Source of the DNA: Halocaridina rubra
Lineage: Eukaryota; Arthropoda; Malacostraca; Decapoda; Atyidae
DNA: 35,000 bases
Direction of reading: 5' to 3'
Assembly (NCBI GenBank): GCA_037179515.1
Contig: JAXCGZ010007581.1
Location: forward strand, 155,001-190,000
Each line of letters begins with the position of its first letter. The first letter of the stretch is position 1. The notes under the pieces were generated by a model. The model ran no database searches and was not told where the DNA came from. It was given only the letters and a program-made list of their open reading frames with translations. Made by a program: the position numbers and the translations under genes. Below, in pieces: positions 24,225-34,828 of this stretch.

Positions 24225-26962
24225 GATTGTTATACACAAATGCTGATGGATTAGCTGGTAAGGCAGTAGAATTAAAAGATAGGATCCACAACAGTAAGGC
24301 AGATATAGTAGCAATTACAGAGACTAAGTTGAGTGAGGACATAAACAGTGTCACAGTTTTTCCTAAGGGCTTCAGAATACTAAGGGTCGAAAGATCTGAG
24401 AGGACTGGTGGAGGGATAGCACTGCTCATAAGTGAGAGGATTCAAGTTGAAGAAATAAACTTGGCTATAGAAAGTGAGTTCAGGGAATTTCTTGTTGCTC
24501 GCATAAATACTGGGTCAGAGAGCATCATAATAACTCTTGTATACAACCCACCAAGGAACCAAAATAGGCTTGAAATTTATGAGGAAAGTCATATAGGTAC
24601 TATTGAAGTCATAAACTCAGTTGTTAACATGGCACGGGAGAAAAAATGTAGGATTTTGATTATGGGAGACTTTAATCATAAAGAGATAGATTGGATAAAT
24701 CTTGACCCACACAGTGGTGAGGACTCATTTGGGGCAAGATTCCTAGATTGCGTACAAGGGAATTTCCTACACCAACATGTAATGGAACCAACAAGAGCCA
24801 GGGGTGGGGATGAGCCATCACTACTTGATCTAGTGTTCACAGATAATGTGTTGGATATTGAAAATATTGAGTATGAACCACCAATTGGAAAGAGTGACCA
24901 CTGTGTGTTGTTGATGGAGTATATCATTGAAGACATTCTTCCTGAGAGTAGAGGCACTGAGGACATGAGGAGGAACTATCCGAAAGGAGATTACATCAGA
25001 ATGAATGAGCTTTTTGCAGTTATTGACTGGAGAACCTTATTTTACAACAAATCTGTACAAGAAATGTATGACATCTATTGTGAGAAATATGGGAAGATAG
25101 TAGATTGCTGCATACCTGTCACCAAAGTAGGTGTAATTCATGCCAGAGAGAAATGGTTCGATAATGGGTGTAAAAGAGCTAAGGAGTGGAGAGACAAATG
25201 CTGGAAAAGGTATAGGAGGAGAAAAAACATAAATGCCTGGCAAACCTACAAAAGAGCAAGAAATTATTACCTAAGTAAAAGGAGAGAGGCAGAGAGAGAT
25301 TATGAGAGGGACATCACCAGGAAGGCTAAAGAAAATCCCAAGCTTTTTCACAGCTTTATCAGAGGAAAACTGAAGGTAAAAGAACAGGTTTTAAGGCTAA
25401 AGAGAGCGGATGGAAGCATCACTGAGACGGACGAAGAGATCTGCAAAGAATTGAACAAGAAGTTTCAGTCAGTATTTACAGTAGAAAATAACCCACCCCC
25501 TCAGATTGCAGTGATAGAAGCTCAAGGGCCGGTATTAGAGAACATCAACCTTACAGCCACAGAGGTATGCAAAGCGCTGATGGATTTAGATGTTCATAAA
25601 GCTACAGGTCCTGATGACATATCCCCTCATGTGCTTAAAAAATGCGCAAACACAATATCAGTGGCACTAAGTATCATATTTAAGGAGTCACTGGAGTCGG
25701 GGGAGATTCCAAGATGATGCTGGAAACAAGCAAATGTGATACCTATCTTCAAAAAGGGAAGGAGGGATACGGCTCTGAACTATAGACCAGTTTCCTTGAC
25801 CAGCATAGTTTGCAAACTTATGGAGAAACTAATAAGGAAACATATCTCTCTTCACTTGGAATCCTTCAACTTTTTGTCAGTGAGGCAACATGGCTTCAGA
25901 GAAGGAAGATCAACAGTAACAAACTTATTAGAATTTTATGATGAGGTAAGCCAAATCTTACAGGAAAGAGAGGGCTGGGCAGATTGCATATTCCTAGACT
26001 TCCAGAAAGCGTTTGACACTGTTCCACATGGGAGACTTATTAGGAAGCTGCAATCAATGGCTAGAATAGGTGGAAATGTCTTGGAATGGATAAAAACTTA
26101 CTTAGAAGGAAGGGAACAGAGGGTTAGAGTAAGACACTCAGTGTCTGAATGGAGAAGAGTTAGTAGTGGAGTTCCACAGGGTTCAGTTTTAGGGCCACTT
26201 TTGTTCCTTGTATATGTAAATGACCTACCAGAGTCTGTAAATTCATTCATGAATATGTTTGCAGATGATGCAAAGATTGTGAAGAAAGTAAAAAACGAGA
26301 ACAATGGTAGAGAACTTCAGGAGGATCTAAATAATCTGCATGAGTGGTCAGAAAAGTGGCTAATGAAATTCAATACCTCAAAATGTAAGGTAATGAGAAT
26401 GGGTACAAGTGCAAGAAGGCCCAAGCTTGACTACTCGGTGGCTGGAGTACAACTTCAAGAGACAGAAAATGAGAGAGATCTAGGAGTAAACATACTGGCA
26501 GATTTGTCTCCAGAAATACATATAAATGGCGTAGTAAGGGCAGCATATGCATTCTTATCAAATGTAAGGGTAGCCTTCAGGCACATGGACAAGGAAATGT
26601 TCAGAAATATTTATGTAACCTATGTGAGGCCAAAACTCGAATATGCAGCCCCCTTTTGGAATCCGCACTTGAAAAAGCACATAGCTAAGCTTGAAAAAGT
26701 TCAAAGACATGCCACGAAACTGGTGCCAGAAATACGCAATCTCGGTTATGATGAGAGGCTGAGGGAATTAGACTTGCCGTCACTCGAAGCTAGAAGAGTA
26801 AGGGGGGATATGGTGACAGTCTTTAAATTCCTTCATGGTTATGATAGAGTGGATAGGGATCGATATTTCGATATGGCTGGCTCTAGAACTAGAGGTCATA
26901 ATTTGAAGCTTCGTAAGAAAACTTGTTTGCAGGATGTAAGGAAATACTTTTTCAGTGTAAGA
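23931..26962 (+). mobile_element. LINE-A copy A8, 5' part (3' part at 29592-29711)
   Basis: Longest plus-strand copy: last third of ORF1, all of the endonuclease and nearly all of ORF2. The 5' truncation point in ORF1 sits on (CA)n. It is interrupted by LINE-B after GTGTAAGA and resumes at TTAAGGACAGG (29592), the part between being lost. Its 3' end has the hairpin, two 14-bp tail units and (AC)n. Nearly identical to A1 and A2. Confidence 0.93.
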
Positions 26963-26965
26963 TAA
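24227..26965 (+). pseudogene. LINE-A ORF2 of A8: endonuclease-RT with one nonsense codon, C-terminus cut by LINE-B
   Basis: First part 24227-25717 (496 residues): APE endonuclease with Asn5, catalytic Glu32 (ITETK), Asp148/Asn150 (GDFNH) and Asp224/His225 (SDH), then linker and the start of RT. A TGA at 25715 stops it. The same frame continues to 26962 with motif A FLDFQKAFD, VPQGS and FADD (first Asp at about residue 680 of the joined frame). The TGA comes from an extra GAT triplet (AAGATGATGCTGG; AAGATGCTGG in A1 and A2). The final stop at 26963 is supplied by LINE-B's tail. The frame count shows ORF2 was about 940 codons. All catalytic residues are present, but the copy cannot make the full protein. 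Confidence 0.9.
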
Positions 26966-29591
26966 TAATAATAATAATAATAATAATATAATAATAATGC
27001 TTTATTTCCAACATACATTGGGTATTCAAATATGGGTGTACAATTAAAATTTACAAGTAAAATCTTCCTTTAAGAGTAACTTCTTAAGATTATATTTAAA
27101 AGTATACACTGAACCAGCATTTTTTAGTTCTCTGGGAAGCTGATTATATAAATGAGGTCCACGAATGTTTATATCTCTTGAGCCAATATCAGTTTTAGAC
27201 CTTCGTACTAATAAATCTTCCCCTTGACGGGTAGTTAACCCGGTAACTGAGCTTACTGTAGAAAAATTATACAAGCAATCAGGAATATTGTTTCTTAGTA
27301 TATTAAAAACAAAGGTACATATATCAAAAACATATTTATCTCTAATCTTTATCCATTCTAGATCTTTTAAAACAGGAGAGATGTGCTCGTATTTTCTTAC
27401 ATTGCCAACAGCCACTCGTGCTGCAAAGTTTTGTAACTTTTGTATTCTTTGTAATTGAGTCTTATTTGTACATCCCCAAACTTTGAGACAGTAATTAATT
27501 AAACTCATAGCTAAGGACTGGACAATTATTATACGAGTTGATGTTTCAAATGAGTCTTTTACCCTATTTAGATATATTAGAGTACCCATTACTTTTTTAT
27601 AAATTTCATCTATATGCATTTCAAAATTCATGTAACGGTCAAAATAGACACCTAGGTTCTTTACCGAGTTCATTGGCTTAATGATATTACCGTTAAAATT
27701 TATATGAAGATTGTCATCAACTTCTGATAATAATTGTCTGGATCCGATAAGAATAGATTGGGTTTTAGTTTCATTAAGTAACAGACCATTTTTTAGAAAG
27801 TAACGTTTAGCCATATACAAAATTTCTTCTGCTCTACGAATAATATTTTCTAAATCATTAATTTCTCCTTCAATTAAGATTTGAGTATCGTCAGCATATT
27901 GAATGACATAACAGTTAGGTAAATATTTTACTAGATCGTTTACATATATTAGAAAAAGTATAGGTCCTAGGATCGATCCCTGAGGGACCCCAAACAATAC
28001 CTTCTTGGAACTTGAAACTGTATCTTTTATTCTGACTGACTGGTAGCGGTTTTTTAAATAGTTCTCGAACCAGCTTAGGTCAATGTTCATTTTTTTGCAT
28101 TTTTCTAATAATATACTATGGTTTACACTATCAAAAGCTTTAGAAAGATCGAGTAGTAGTAGCAATGATATTTTCTTATTATCTATATTTTTGTATATTT
28201 CATCTGATATTTTCAATAAGGCAGTTTCAGTTGATAATTTTGGCCTGAAACCGTGTTGACTTTTTGCAATAAGTTTATTTTTTTCAAGAAACTCACTTAA
28301 CTGATTTGCAACAATCTTTTCAAGTATCTTTGATAAAATTGGTAGTAAAGAGATTGGTCTATAGTTAGAGACGTCGTCAGGATTTCCATTTTTAAAACCA
28401 GGAATTACATGGGGATTTTTCCATAAATCTGGGTAGATATTGGTAACTATGGAAGTATTGATTATTACCGTCAGATAATAAGCTATTACAAATAATGAAT
28501 CTCTAATAAAACGAAAACAAATTCCATCTGATCCATATGCATTAGAGTCTTTCAGATTTTTTATTACTAAGATTACTGTATTACAATCTACTGTAGTAGG
28601 GTTAAAGACATCAGTACTTCTATTGAATGCACTATGTTCTTCCAAATTTACATTATTATTATTATTGCTACCATCATCACTATTATCATTACCATTACTA
28701 CCACCATCATTATTATTTACACCATTATCAACATTTCTATTATTATTACTACTACCATCATCATTATTATTACCACCATTACTATTATTGATTTCATTTA
28801 TTATTTCTTTTTTTGTTTTTTCAAAGGTTTTTTTCCCCACTTCAGCGAAAAAATTATTGAACTCTTCTGCTTTAGCACTTACATCTACCTCATCGGGTAT
28901 AATTGATATGTTACTACTTTTATTACAGTTATTGGAAAGCATGGTTTTAGCAATTTTCCATGTATCAGAGATATTGCCTTTAGCGTTTTGAAATTCATTT
29001 TTGTAATACTGTTTCTTACTGTTACTTAATAATGATTTTACTTGTTTCTTATGCTCTGTAAACTTTTCTCTTAAAGGGATATTATCTCTTTGTAGTTTTA
29101 CTTCATTTTGTAGTTTGTCTCTTTCTTTCATAATGTTTTTTATGTCATCTGTTATCCAAGGAGCGGGGGGACGAAATATTTCTCTTGTCACGAGTGGTGC
29201 ACATCGATCTATACATGATGATAAGACACTGGTTAAAATTCTTACTTGTTTATTTATATTATCGGTATATAGAATTTCATTTAATTTATGTACTTCATTC
29301 ATAAGTAAACTACAAAGTAATTCTTGTGAATAATTTCTTAAGCATCTGAATGTTTTAAAGATTGGTTGTCTCTTTGGTTTGCGAATATTTAGGGACGTTA
29401 CAATTTCCTCGTGGTCTGCTATAGGGCTTGGCATTACGTCACACTTAGTTATCATATGTTTGGAGTTTGTTATTACTAGATCGATTTGGGAAACTGAAGT
29501 GGGAGTGATTCTAGTTGGTTTATTTATAATCTGTTCTAGATTTAAATTCTTAATAAGTCTACTCATTTTATTTTCTCTTTTTAGTTGATCA
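26963..29591 (-). mobile_element. LINE-B, 5'-truncated non-LTR retrotransposon nested in A8
   Basis: Its (ATT)n tail lies at 26963-26998 (plus-strand TAATAATAA), just after AATAAAGC, which may be its polyadenylation-like end. The 3' UTR is only about 45 bp. The 5' end at about 29591 is inside the endonuclease domain. It belongs to the same APE-RT class as LINE-A but is a different family (YADD, different C-terminal domain, ATT tail). The near-intact frame says the insertion is young, younger than A8. Confidence 0.92.
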
Positions 29592-29617
29592 TTAAGGACA
29601 GGTACGATAAGTATCAC
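27044..29617 (-). CDS. LINE-B ORF2: endonuclease C-terminus and complete reverse transcriptase
   Basis: 857 codons; the first 8 or 9 (MILIVPVLN) come from A8 antisense DNA, so the ATG is not the element's own. Endonuclease end with ADH (Asp68-His69), then RPPAPWITDDI. RT: NYRPISLLPILSKILEKIV, QHGFRPKLSTETALL, motif A DLSKAFDSVNH (Asp490), GVPQGSILGPILFLIYVNDL, motif C YADD (Asp576, Asp577), then KNLGVYFD and a C-terminal domain with VWGCTNKTQLQRIQKL. The catalytic Asp triad is intact. Residues about 277-325 are an Asn/Asp/Gly run coded by AAT/GAT/GGT-type repeats. Missing most of the endonuclease, it is probably not autonomous. Confidence 0.88.
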   Translation of the reverse strand: MILIVPVLNDQLKRENKMSRLIKNLNLEQIINKPTRITPTSVSQIDLVITNSKHMITKCDVMPSPIADHEEIVTSLNIRKPKRQPIFKTFRCLRNYSQELLCSLLMNEVHKLNEILYTDNINKQVRILTSVLSSCIDRCAPLVTREIFRPPAPWITDDIKNIMKERDKLQNEVKLQRDNIPLREKFTEHKKQVKSLLSNSKKQYYKNEFQNAKGNISDTWKIAKTMLSNNCNKSSNISIIPDEVDVSAKAEEFNNFFAEVGKKTFEKTKKEIINEINNSNGGNNNDDGSSNNNRNVDNGVNNNDGGSNGNDNSDDGSNNNNNVNLEEHSAFNRSTDVFNPTTVDCNTVILVIKNLKDSNAYGSDGICFRFIRDSLFVIAYYLTVIINTSIVTNIYPDLWKNPHVIPGFKNGNPDDVSNYRPISLLPILSKILEKIVANQLSEFLEKNKLIAKSQHGFRPKLSTETALLKISDEIYKNIDNKKISLLLLLDLSKAFDSVNHSILLEKCKKMNIDLSWFENYLKNRYQSVRIKDTVSSSKKVLFGVPQGSILGPILFLIYVNDLVKYLPNCYVIQYADDTQILIEGEINDLENIIRRAEEILYMAKRYFLKNGLLLNETKTQSILIGSRQLLSEVDDNLHINFNGNIIKPMNSVKNLGVYFDRYMNFEMHIDEIYKKVMGTLIYLNRVKDSFETSTRIIIVQSLAMSLINYCLKVWGCTNKTQLQRIQKLQNFAARVAVGNVRKYEHISPVLKDLEWIKIRDKYVFDICTFVFNILRNNIPDCLYNFSTVSSVTGLTTRQGEDLLVRRSKTDIGSRDINIRGPHLYNQLPRELKNAGSVYTFKYNLKKLLLKEDFTCKF

Positions 29618-29708
29618 TAAGTCTAAAAATGGAACCGATCAGGAGACGGGAAGATACGAGCTTTGGGCTCTTTCCCGTAAACACAATTAGGTAATCACAA
29701 TTAGGTAA

Positions 29709-29711
<3 letters not shown>
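29592..29711 (+). mobile_element. LINE-A copy A8, 3' part
   Basis: Last codons (DRYDKYH region), TAA, 3' hairpin and two AATTAGGTAATCAC units, continuing A8 after LINE-B. Aligned to A2, bases 8266-8326 have no counterpart on either side of LINE-B. Confidence 0.88.

Positions 29712-29766
<55 letters not shown>
29712..29766. repeat. (AC)n tail between A8 and A9
   Basis: About 27 AC units directly connect the A8 tail with the start of A9. Confidence 0.95.
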
Positions 29767-29771
<5 letters not shown>

Positions 29772-30010
29772 GAAGCTTCGTAAGAAAACTTCTTCGCAGG
29801 ATGTAAGGAAATACTTTTTCAGTGTAAGAGTAGTTGATAATTGGAATTGGCTAAGCGAGTAGGTAGTTAATGCTATCTCAATCCATAGTTTTAAGGACAG
29901 GTATGATAAGTATCACTAAGTATACAATGGAACCGATCAGGAGACGGGAAGATACGAGCTTTGGGCTCTTTCCCGTAAACACAATTAGGTAATCACAATT
30001 AGGTAATCAC
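29767..30010 (+). mobile_element. LINE-A copy A9, 3' fragment
   Basis: Begins AGTTTGAAGCTTCGTAAG inside the C-terminal coding region, includes a nonsense change (GCGAGTAGG for GCGAGGAGG), the 3' hairpin and a doubled tail followed by a short (AC)n. Head to tail with A8 and A10. Confidence 0.9.
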
Positions 30011-30030
30011 ACACACACACACGCACACAC

Positions 30031-30329
30031 ATGGTTATGATAGAGTGGATAGGGATCGATATTTCGATATGGCTGGCTCTAGAACTAGAGGTCATAGTTT
30101 GAAGCTTCGTAAGAAAACTTCTTTGCAGGATGTAAGGAAATACTTTTTCAGCGTAAGAGTAGTTGATAATTGGAATTCGCTAAGCGAGGAGGTAGTTAAT
30201 GCTATCTCAATCCATAGTTTTAAGGACAGGTATGATAAGTATCACTAAGTCTAAAATGGAACCGATCAGGAGACGGGAAGATACGAGCTTTGGGCTCTTT
30301 CCCGTAAACACAATTAGGTAATCACAATT

Positions 30330-30340
<11 letters not shown>
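30031..30340 (+). mobile_element. LINE-A copy A10, 3' fragment
   Basis: Begins ATGGTTATGATAGAGTGG immediately after the (CA)n tail of A9. The coding remainder (frame 30045-30248, ending RYDKYH) is intact. Hairpin and doubled AATTAGGTAATCAC tail follow, then a CA-rich array. Confidence 0.9.
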
Positions 30341-30536
<196 letters not shown>

Positions 30537-33410
30537 AAGACCTTCAAGAATTAAAAAAAAAAGGTGTTCATTAGACGATACAGAACACAGGAAGAGATGG
30601 GAAAGATCAAAAACTTGTTGCAAGAGGCAAGAAGGTTAAATGAGGAAAGAAATGAAGAAGAGAAGAAAAAATTTCATTTCAGAGTTCTTCCAGATAAAAG
30701 GGACATAAAGAAGATAATGATAGAAGATCAGGGGATGGGCCTCATTAAGATTGCTATACACAAATGCTGATGGATTAGCTGGTAAGGCAGTAAAATTAAA
30801 AGATAGGATTCACTACAGTGAGGCACATATAGTAGCAGTTACAGAGACTAAGTTGAGTGAGGACATAAACAGTGTCACAGTTTTTCTTTAGTTCATCAGA
30901 ATATAAAGGAATGAAAGATCTGAGAGGACTGGTGGAGGGATAGCACTGCTCATAAGTGAAAGGATTTAGGTTGAAGAAATAAACTTGGCTATAGAAAGTG
31001 AGTTCAAGGAATTTCTTGTTGCTCACATAAACTGAGCCAGAGTGCATTATAATAACTGTTGGATATAACCCATCAAGGAACCAACATAGGCTAGAAGTTT
31101 ATGAGGAAAGTCACATAGGTAATATTGAAGTCATAAGCTCAGTTGTTAACACTGCACAGGAGAGAAAATGAAGGATAGTGATTATTAGAGATTTTAATCA
31201 TAAAGAGATGGATTGGATAAATCTTGACCCACACAGTGGTGAGGACACATTCGGGGCTAGATTCCTAGACTAAGTACGAGGGTATTTTCTACACCTATAT
31301 GTACTGGAACCAACGAGGGCCAGGGGTGGGGATAAACCATCACTTCTTGATCTAGCATTCACAGATAACGTGTTGAAAATTGAAAAAACTGAGTATGAAT
31401 CACCAATTGGAAAGAGTGACCACTGTGTGTTGTTGATGGAGTATATCATTGAAGATGTTCTGCCTGAGAGTAGAGGCACTGAGGACATGAGGAGGAACTA
31501 TCCGAAAGGAGATTACATCAAAATTAATGAGCTTTTTGCAGTTATTGACTGGAGAACCTTATTTAACAACAAATCTGTACAAGAAATGTACAAAATCTTT
31601 TGTGAGAAATATGGAAAGATAATAGATTGTTGCATACCTGTCACCAAAGAAGGTGTAATTCATGCCAGAAAGAAAAGGACTCATAATGAGTATAAAAGAG
31701 CTAAGGAGTGGAGAGACAAATGCTGGAAAAGGTATAGGAGGAGAAAAAACATAAATGCCTGGCAGACCTATGAAAAAAGAATTGAACAAGGAGTCTCAGT
31801 CAGTATGTACAATAGAAAATACCCCACCCCCTCAGATTGCAGAGATAGAAGCTCATGAGCCTGTATTAGAGAACATCATCTTTTCAGCCACAGAGGTATG
31901 CAAAGCGCTGATGGAGTTAGATGTCCATAATGCTACAGGTCCTGATGACATATCCCCTCATGTGCTTAAAAAATGCGCAAACACAATATCAGTGGCACTA
32001 AGTATCATATTTAAAAAGTCGCTGGAGTCAGGGGAGATTCCAAGATGCTGGAAACAAGCAAATGCAATACTGATCTTCAAAAAGGGAAGGAGGGATACGT
32101 CTTTAAACTATAGACCTGTCTCCTTGACGAGCATAGTTTGCAAAGTTATGGAGAAACTACTAAAGAAACATATCTCTCTTCACTTGGAATCCTTCAACTT
32201 TTTGTTAGTGAGACAACATGGCTTCAGAGAAGGTAGATCAACAGTAACAAACTTATTAGAATTTTAAGATGAGGTAAGCCGAATCTTACAGGAAAGAGAG
32301 GGCTAGGTAGATTGCATATTCCTAGACTTCCAGAAAGCATATGACACTGTCCCACACGGGAGACTTATTAAGAAGCTGCAAGCCATGGCAAGAATAGGTG
32401 GAAATGTTTAAAATTGAATAAAAACATACTTAGAAGGAAAGGAACAGAGGGTTAGAGAAAGACACTTAATGTCAAAATGGAGAAGAGTTAGTAGTGGAGT
32501 TCCACTGGGTTCAGTTTCAGGGCCACTTTTGTTCCTTGTATAGGTAAATGACCTACCAGAGTCTGTAAACTCATTCATGAATATGTTTTGCAGATGATGC
32601 AATGATTGTGAAGGAAGTATGAAACGAAAACAATGGTAGAGAACTTAAAGAAGATCTAAATAGTTTGCATGAGTGATCAGAAAAGTGGCTAATGAAATTC
32701 AATACTTCAAACTGTAAGGTAATGAGAATGCGTAAAAGTGCAAGAAGGATCAAGCTTGACTACTCGGTGGCTGGAGTACAACTTCAAGAGACAGAGAATG
32801 AGAGAGATCTAGGAGTAAACATACTGGCCGATTTGTTTCCAGAAATGCATATAAATGGCATAGTAAGGGCAGCATATGCTTTCTTAGCAAATGTAAGGGT
32901 AGCCTTCAGGCACATGGACAAGGAAATGTTCAAAAATATTTATGTAACCTATGTGAGGTCAAAGGTTGAATATGCAGCCCGAATCCGCTCTTGAAAAAGT
33001 ACGTAGTTAAGCTGGAAAAAGTTCAAAGACATGCCACGAAACTGGTGTCAGAAATACGCAATCTCAGTTATGATGAGAGACTTACCATCACTTGAAGCTA
33101 AAAGATTGAGAGGGGATATGGTGACAGTTTTTATATTCCTTCATAGTTATGATATGGCTGGCACTAGAACTAGGGGTCATAGTTTGAAGTGATCAAAGTG
33201 ATCAAAGATGATCACTTTTAGTGTAAGATTAGTTGATAATTGGATTTCGCTAGGCAAGGAGGTAGTTAATGTAAACTCAATCCGTAGTTTTAAGAACAAG
33301 TATGATAAGTATCACTAAGTACAAAATGAAACCGACCAGGAGACGGGAAGTTACGAGCTTGGGGCTCTTTCCCCTAAGCACAATTAGGTAATTGCAATCA
33401 GATAATTACA
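30537..33410 (+). pseudogene. LINE-A copy A11, nearly ORF2-length but decayed
   Basis: Runs from the last part of ORF1 (AAGACCTTCAAGAATT, short frame 30564-30770) through endonuclease and RT to the 3' hairpin and a degenerate tail. Readable pieces: endonuclease/linker at 31370-31780, RT start at about 31780-32267, thumb at 32692-32994. Multiple stops (for example GAATTTTAAGATGAGG at 32265) and frameshifts. About 191 bp of the endonuclease-RT linker is missing at about 31771, where AAAAGA-like microhomology flanks the gap. A deletion near 32980 removes the WNPHLKK region. Intermediate in age between A8 and A7. Confidence 0.9.
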
Positions 33411-33672
33411 CATCGATATTTTGTTATGGGTGGCTCCAGAATTAGAGGTCATTGGTTGAATCTTCGTTAGAAAACATTTTTGTAGGATGTAAGGAGGAAC
33501 CTTTCTGAATGTAGGAACAGCTGATATGTGGAATTCGCTACGTGAGGAAACAGTAAATGCTAAATGCATATAACGTTTTAAGGAAAGATATGATAAGGGT
33601 TAGCGAGTAAAAAATAAAAACGATCAGGGGTTGCGTGCATGGGCCTCTTTCCCGTGAAAACTAATAGGTACA
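33411..33672 (+). mobile_element. LINE-A copy A12, diverged 3' fragment
   Basis: CATCGATATTTTGTTATGGG matches the DRYFDMAGS coding region. C-terminal codons and a mutated 3' end (GGGCCTCTTTCCCGTGAAAA) follow, then CA-rich sequence. Head to tail with A11 without a clear (AC)n between them. Confidence 0.8.
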
Positions 33673-33970
<298 letters not shown>

Positions 33971-33972
<2 letters not shown>

Positions 33973-34289
33973 AGGGTAAGGAGAAAATGTACTAATATAT
34001 ACTCTATACACAAAAGAAAAAGAAAGGTATCATAACAGAATAACTGTTAAGAAACAAAAGAAGAAGATGAAAAAAAAAGCAATACATGCTGTAAGAGGAC
34101 AACGTAGAAAAATAACATGGCAAACATGGATAACTGGAACTGTACACAAGTAATTCAGGATCAATTCATTGATTCCATGTATATGTTCTATACTATCCAA
34201 GGCCGTAAGAGGAAGTCCTCTCCAATGGAAGAATATCCATGAGTAACCTCATTTCACTCATCACAAGTTATCTAACAACAATATCAACG
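33971..34289. other. A-rich spacer without a gene
   Basis: A/G-rich (AAAAGAAAAAGAAAGG, AAGAAGATGAAAAAAAAAGC) to about 34080, then anonymous sequence. Confidence 0.5.
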
Positions 34290-34299
34290 ATAATAATAA

Positions 34300-34389
<90 letters not shown>
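34290..34389. repeat. (AAT)n array
   Basis: About 33 AAT units with one AAA break near 34308. Confidence 0.95.
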
Positions 34390-34555
34390 GATAAAACTTT
34401 AGACGGTACACCAAGGGGTATTTCTATGGAGGAGGAGGGGAATGGACGACATATTCTATTAGCCTATATTCCTTATGAGAACTCTTCCATGAAGTAGTGG
34501 CATTATTATTTAGGGTACTTAAACAACCTCCCATCCAGAGGGTCTAGTATTTAAC
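34390..34555. other. Spacer upstream of the 5S-like segment
   Basis: No gene; unrelated to a 5S upstream region as far as can be seen. Confidence 0.45.
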
Positions 34556-34675
34556 CCGAACGGCCATACCATAGAGGGTGGTGTCGCTTTGCGTTCGATC
34601 AGCTAGGTTAAGCCGCTTTGGGTCTGGTCAGTACGTTGATGACTGTGCCCACCTGGGAACTCAGATGCTGTTGGC
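34556..34675 (+). rRNA. 5S-rRNA-like segment (probably SINE head, not a functional 5S gene)
   Basis: It has 5S rRNA landmarks in order over 120 bp, the length of 5S rRNA: ACGGCCATACCAT near the 5' end, GCGTTCGATCAGCTAGGTTA (A-box/loop A region) at 34591, GGGTCTGGTCAGTACGTTGA (intermediate element) at 34619, GTGCCCACCTGGGAACT (C-box region) at 34645, and TGCTGTTGGCA at the end. Helix I pairing is only partly kept (CCGAAC against GTTGGC), and several normally invariant positions differ (GTACGTTGATGACTG). It is fused to a tRNA-like segment with no terminator T run between. A pseudogene or a SINE promoter is likelier than a working 5S gene. Confidence 0.7.
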
Positions 34676-34684
34676 ATATAAAAG

Positions 34685-34752
34685 GATAGTCGCAGAGGTA
34701 GAGTGCTCGATTTCTGAAGTGACGGACCCAAGTTCGAGCCCGCGGCGGGGCG
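34685..34752 (+). tRNA. tRNA-like segment following the 5S-like segment
   Basis: TAGTCGCAGAGGTAGAGTGC (A box) is followed by AAGTTCGAGCCCGCGG (B box) at about tRNA spacing. The ends do not form a proper acceptor stem, so it is a tRNA-derived promoter module rather than a tRNA gene. Confidence 0.65.
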
Positions 34753-34828
34753 CTAGGAAGGGCATCCAGCCTTAATATCCAGGTTTAAATTTATCTGTAT
34801 CCAGCCCCAAATGGAGACTAATTATGAT

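Larger units (their letters stand above)
34556..34828 (+). mobile_element. Composite 5S/tRNA SINE
   Basis: A 5S-like head, 9 bp, a tRNA-like module, then a body with AGGAAGGGCATCCAGCC, a block seen in tails of many tRNA-SINE and L2/RTE-type elements, and an unstructured end. It reaches at least 34800; the 3' boundary is probably the T run at 34829-34839. Only one copy is in the window, so its status as a family is inference. Confidence 0.6.

Noticed and set aside
28623..29588. Plus-strand frames rich in Leu/Ile over LINE-B
   Set aside because: Shadows of the LINE-B ORF; the repeat part comes from its trinucleotide tract.
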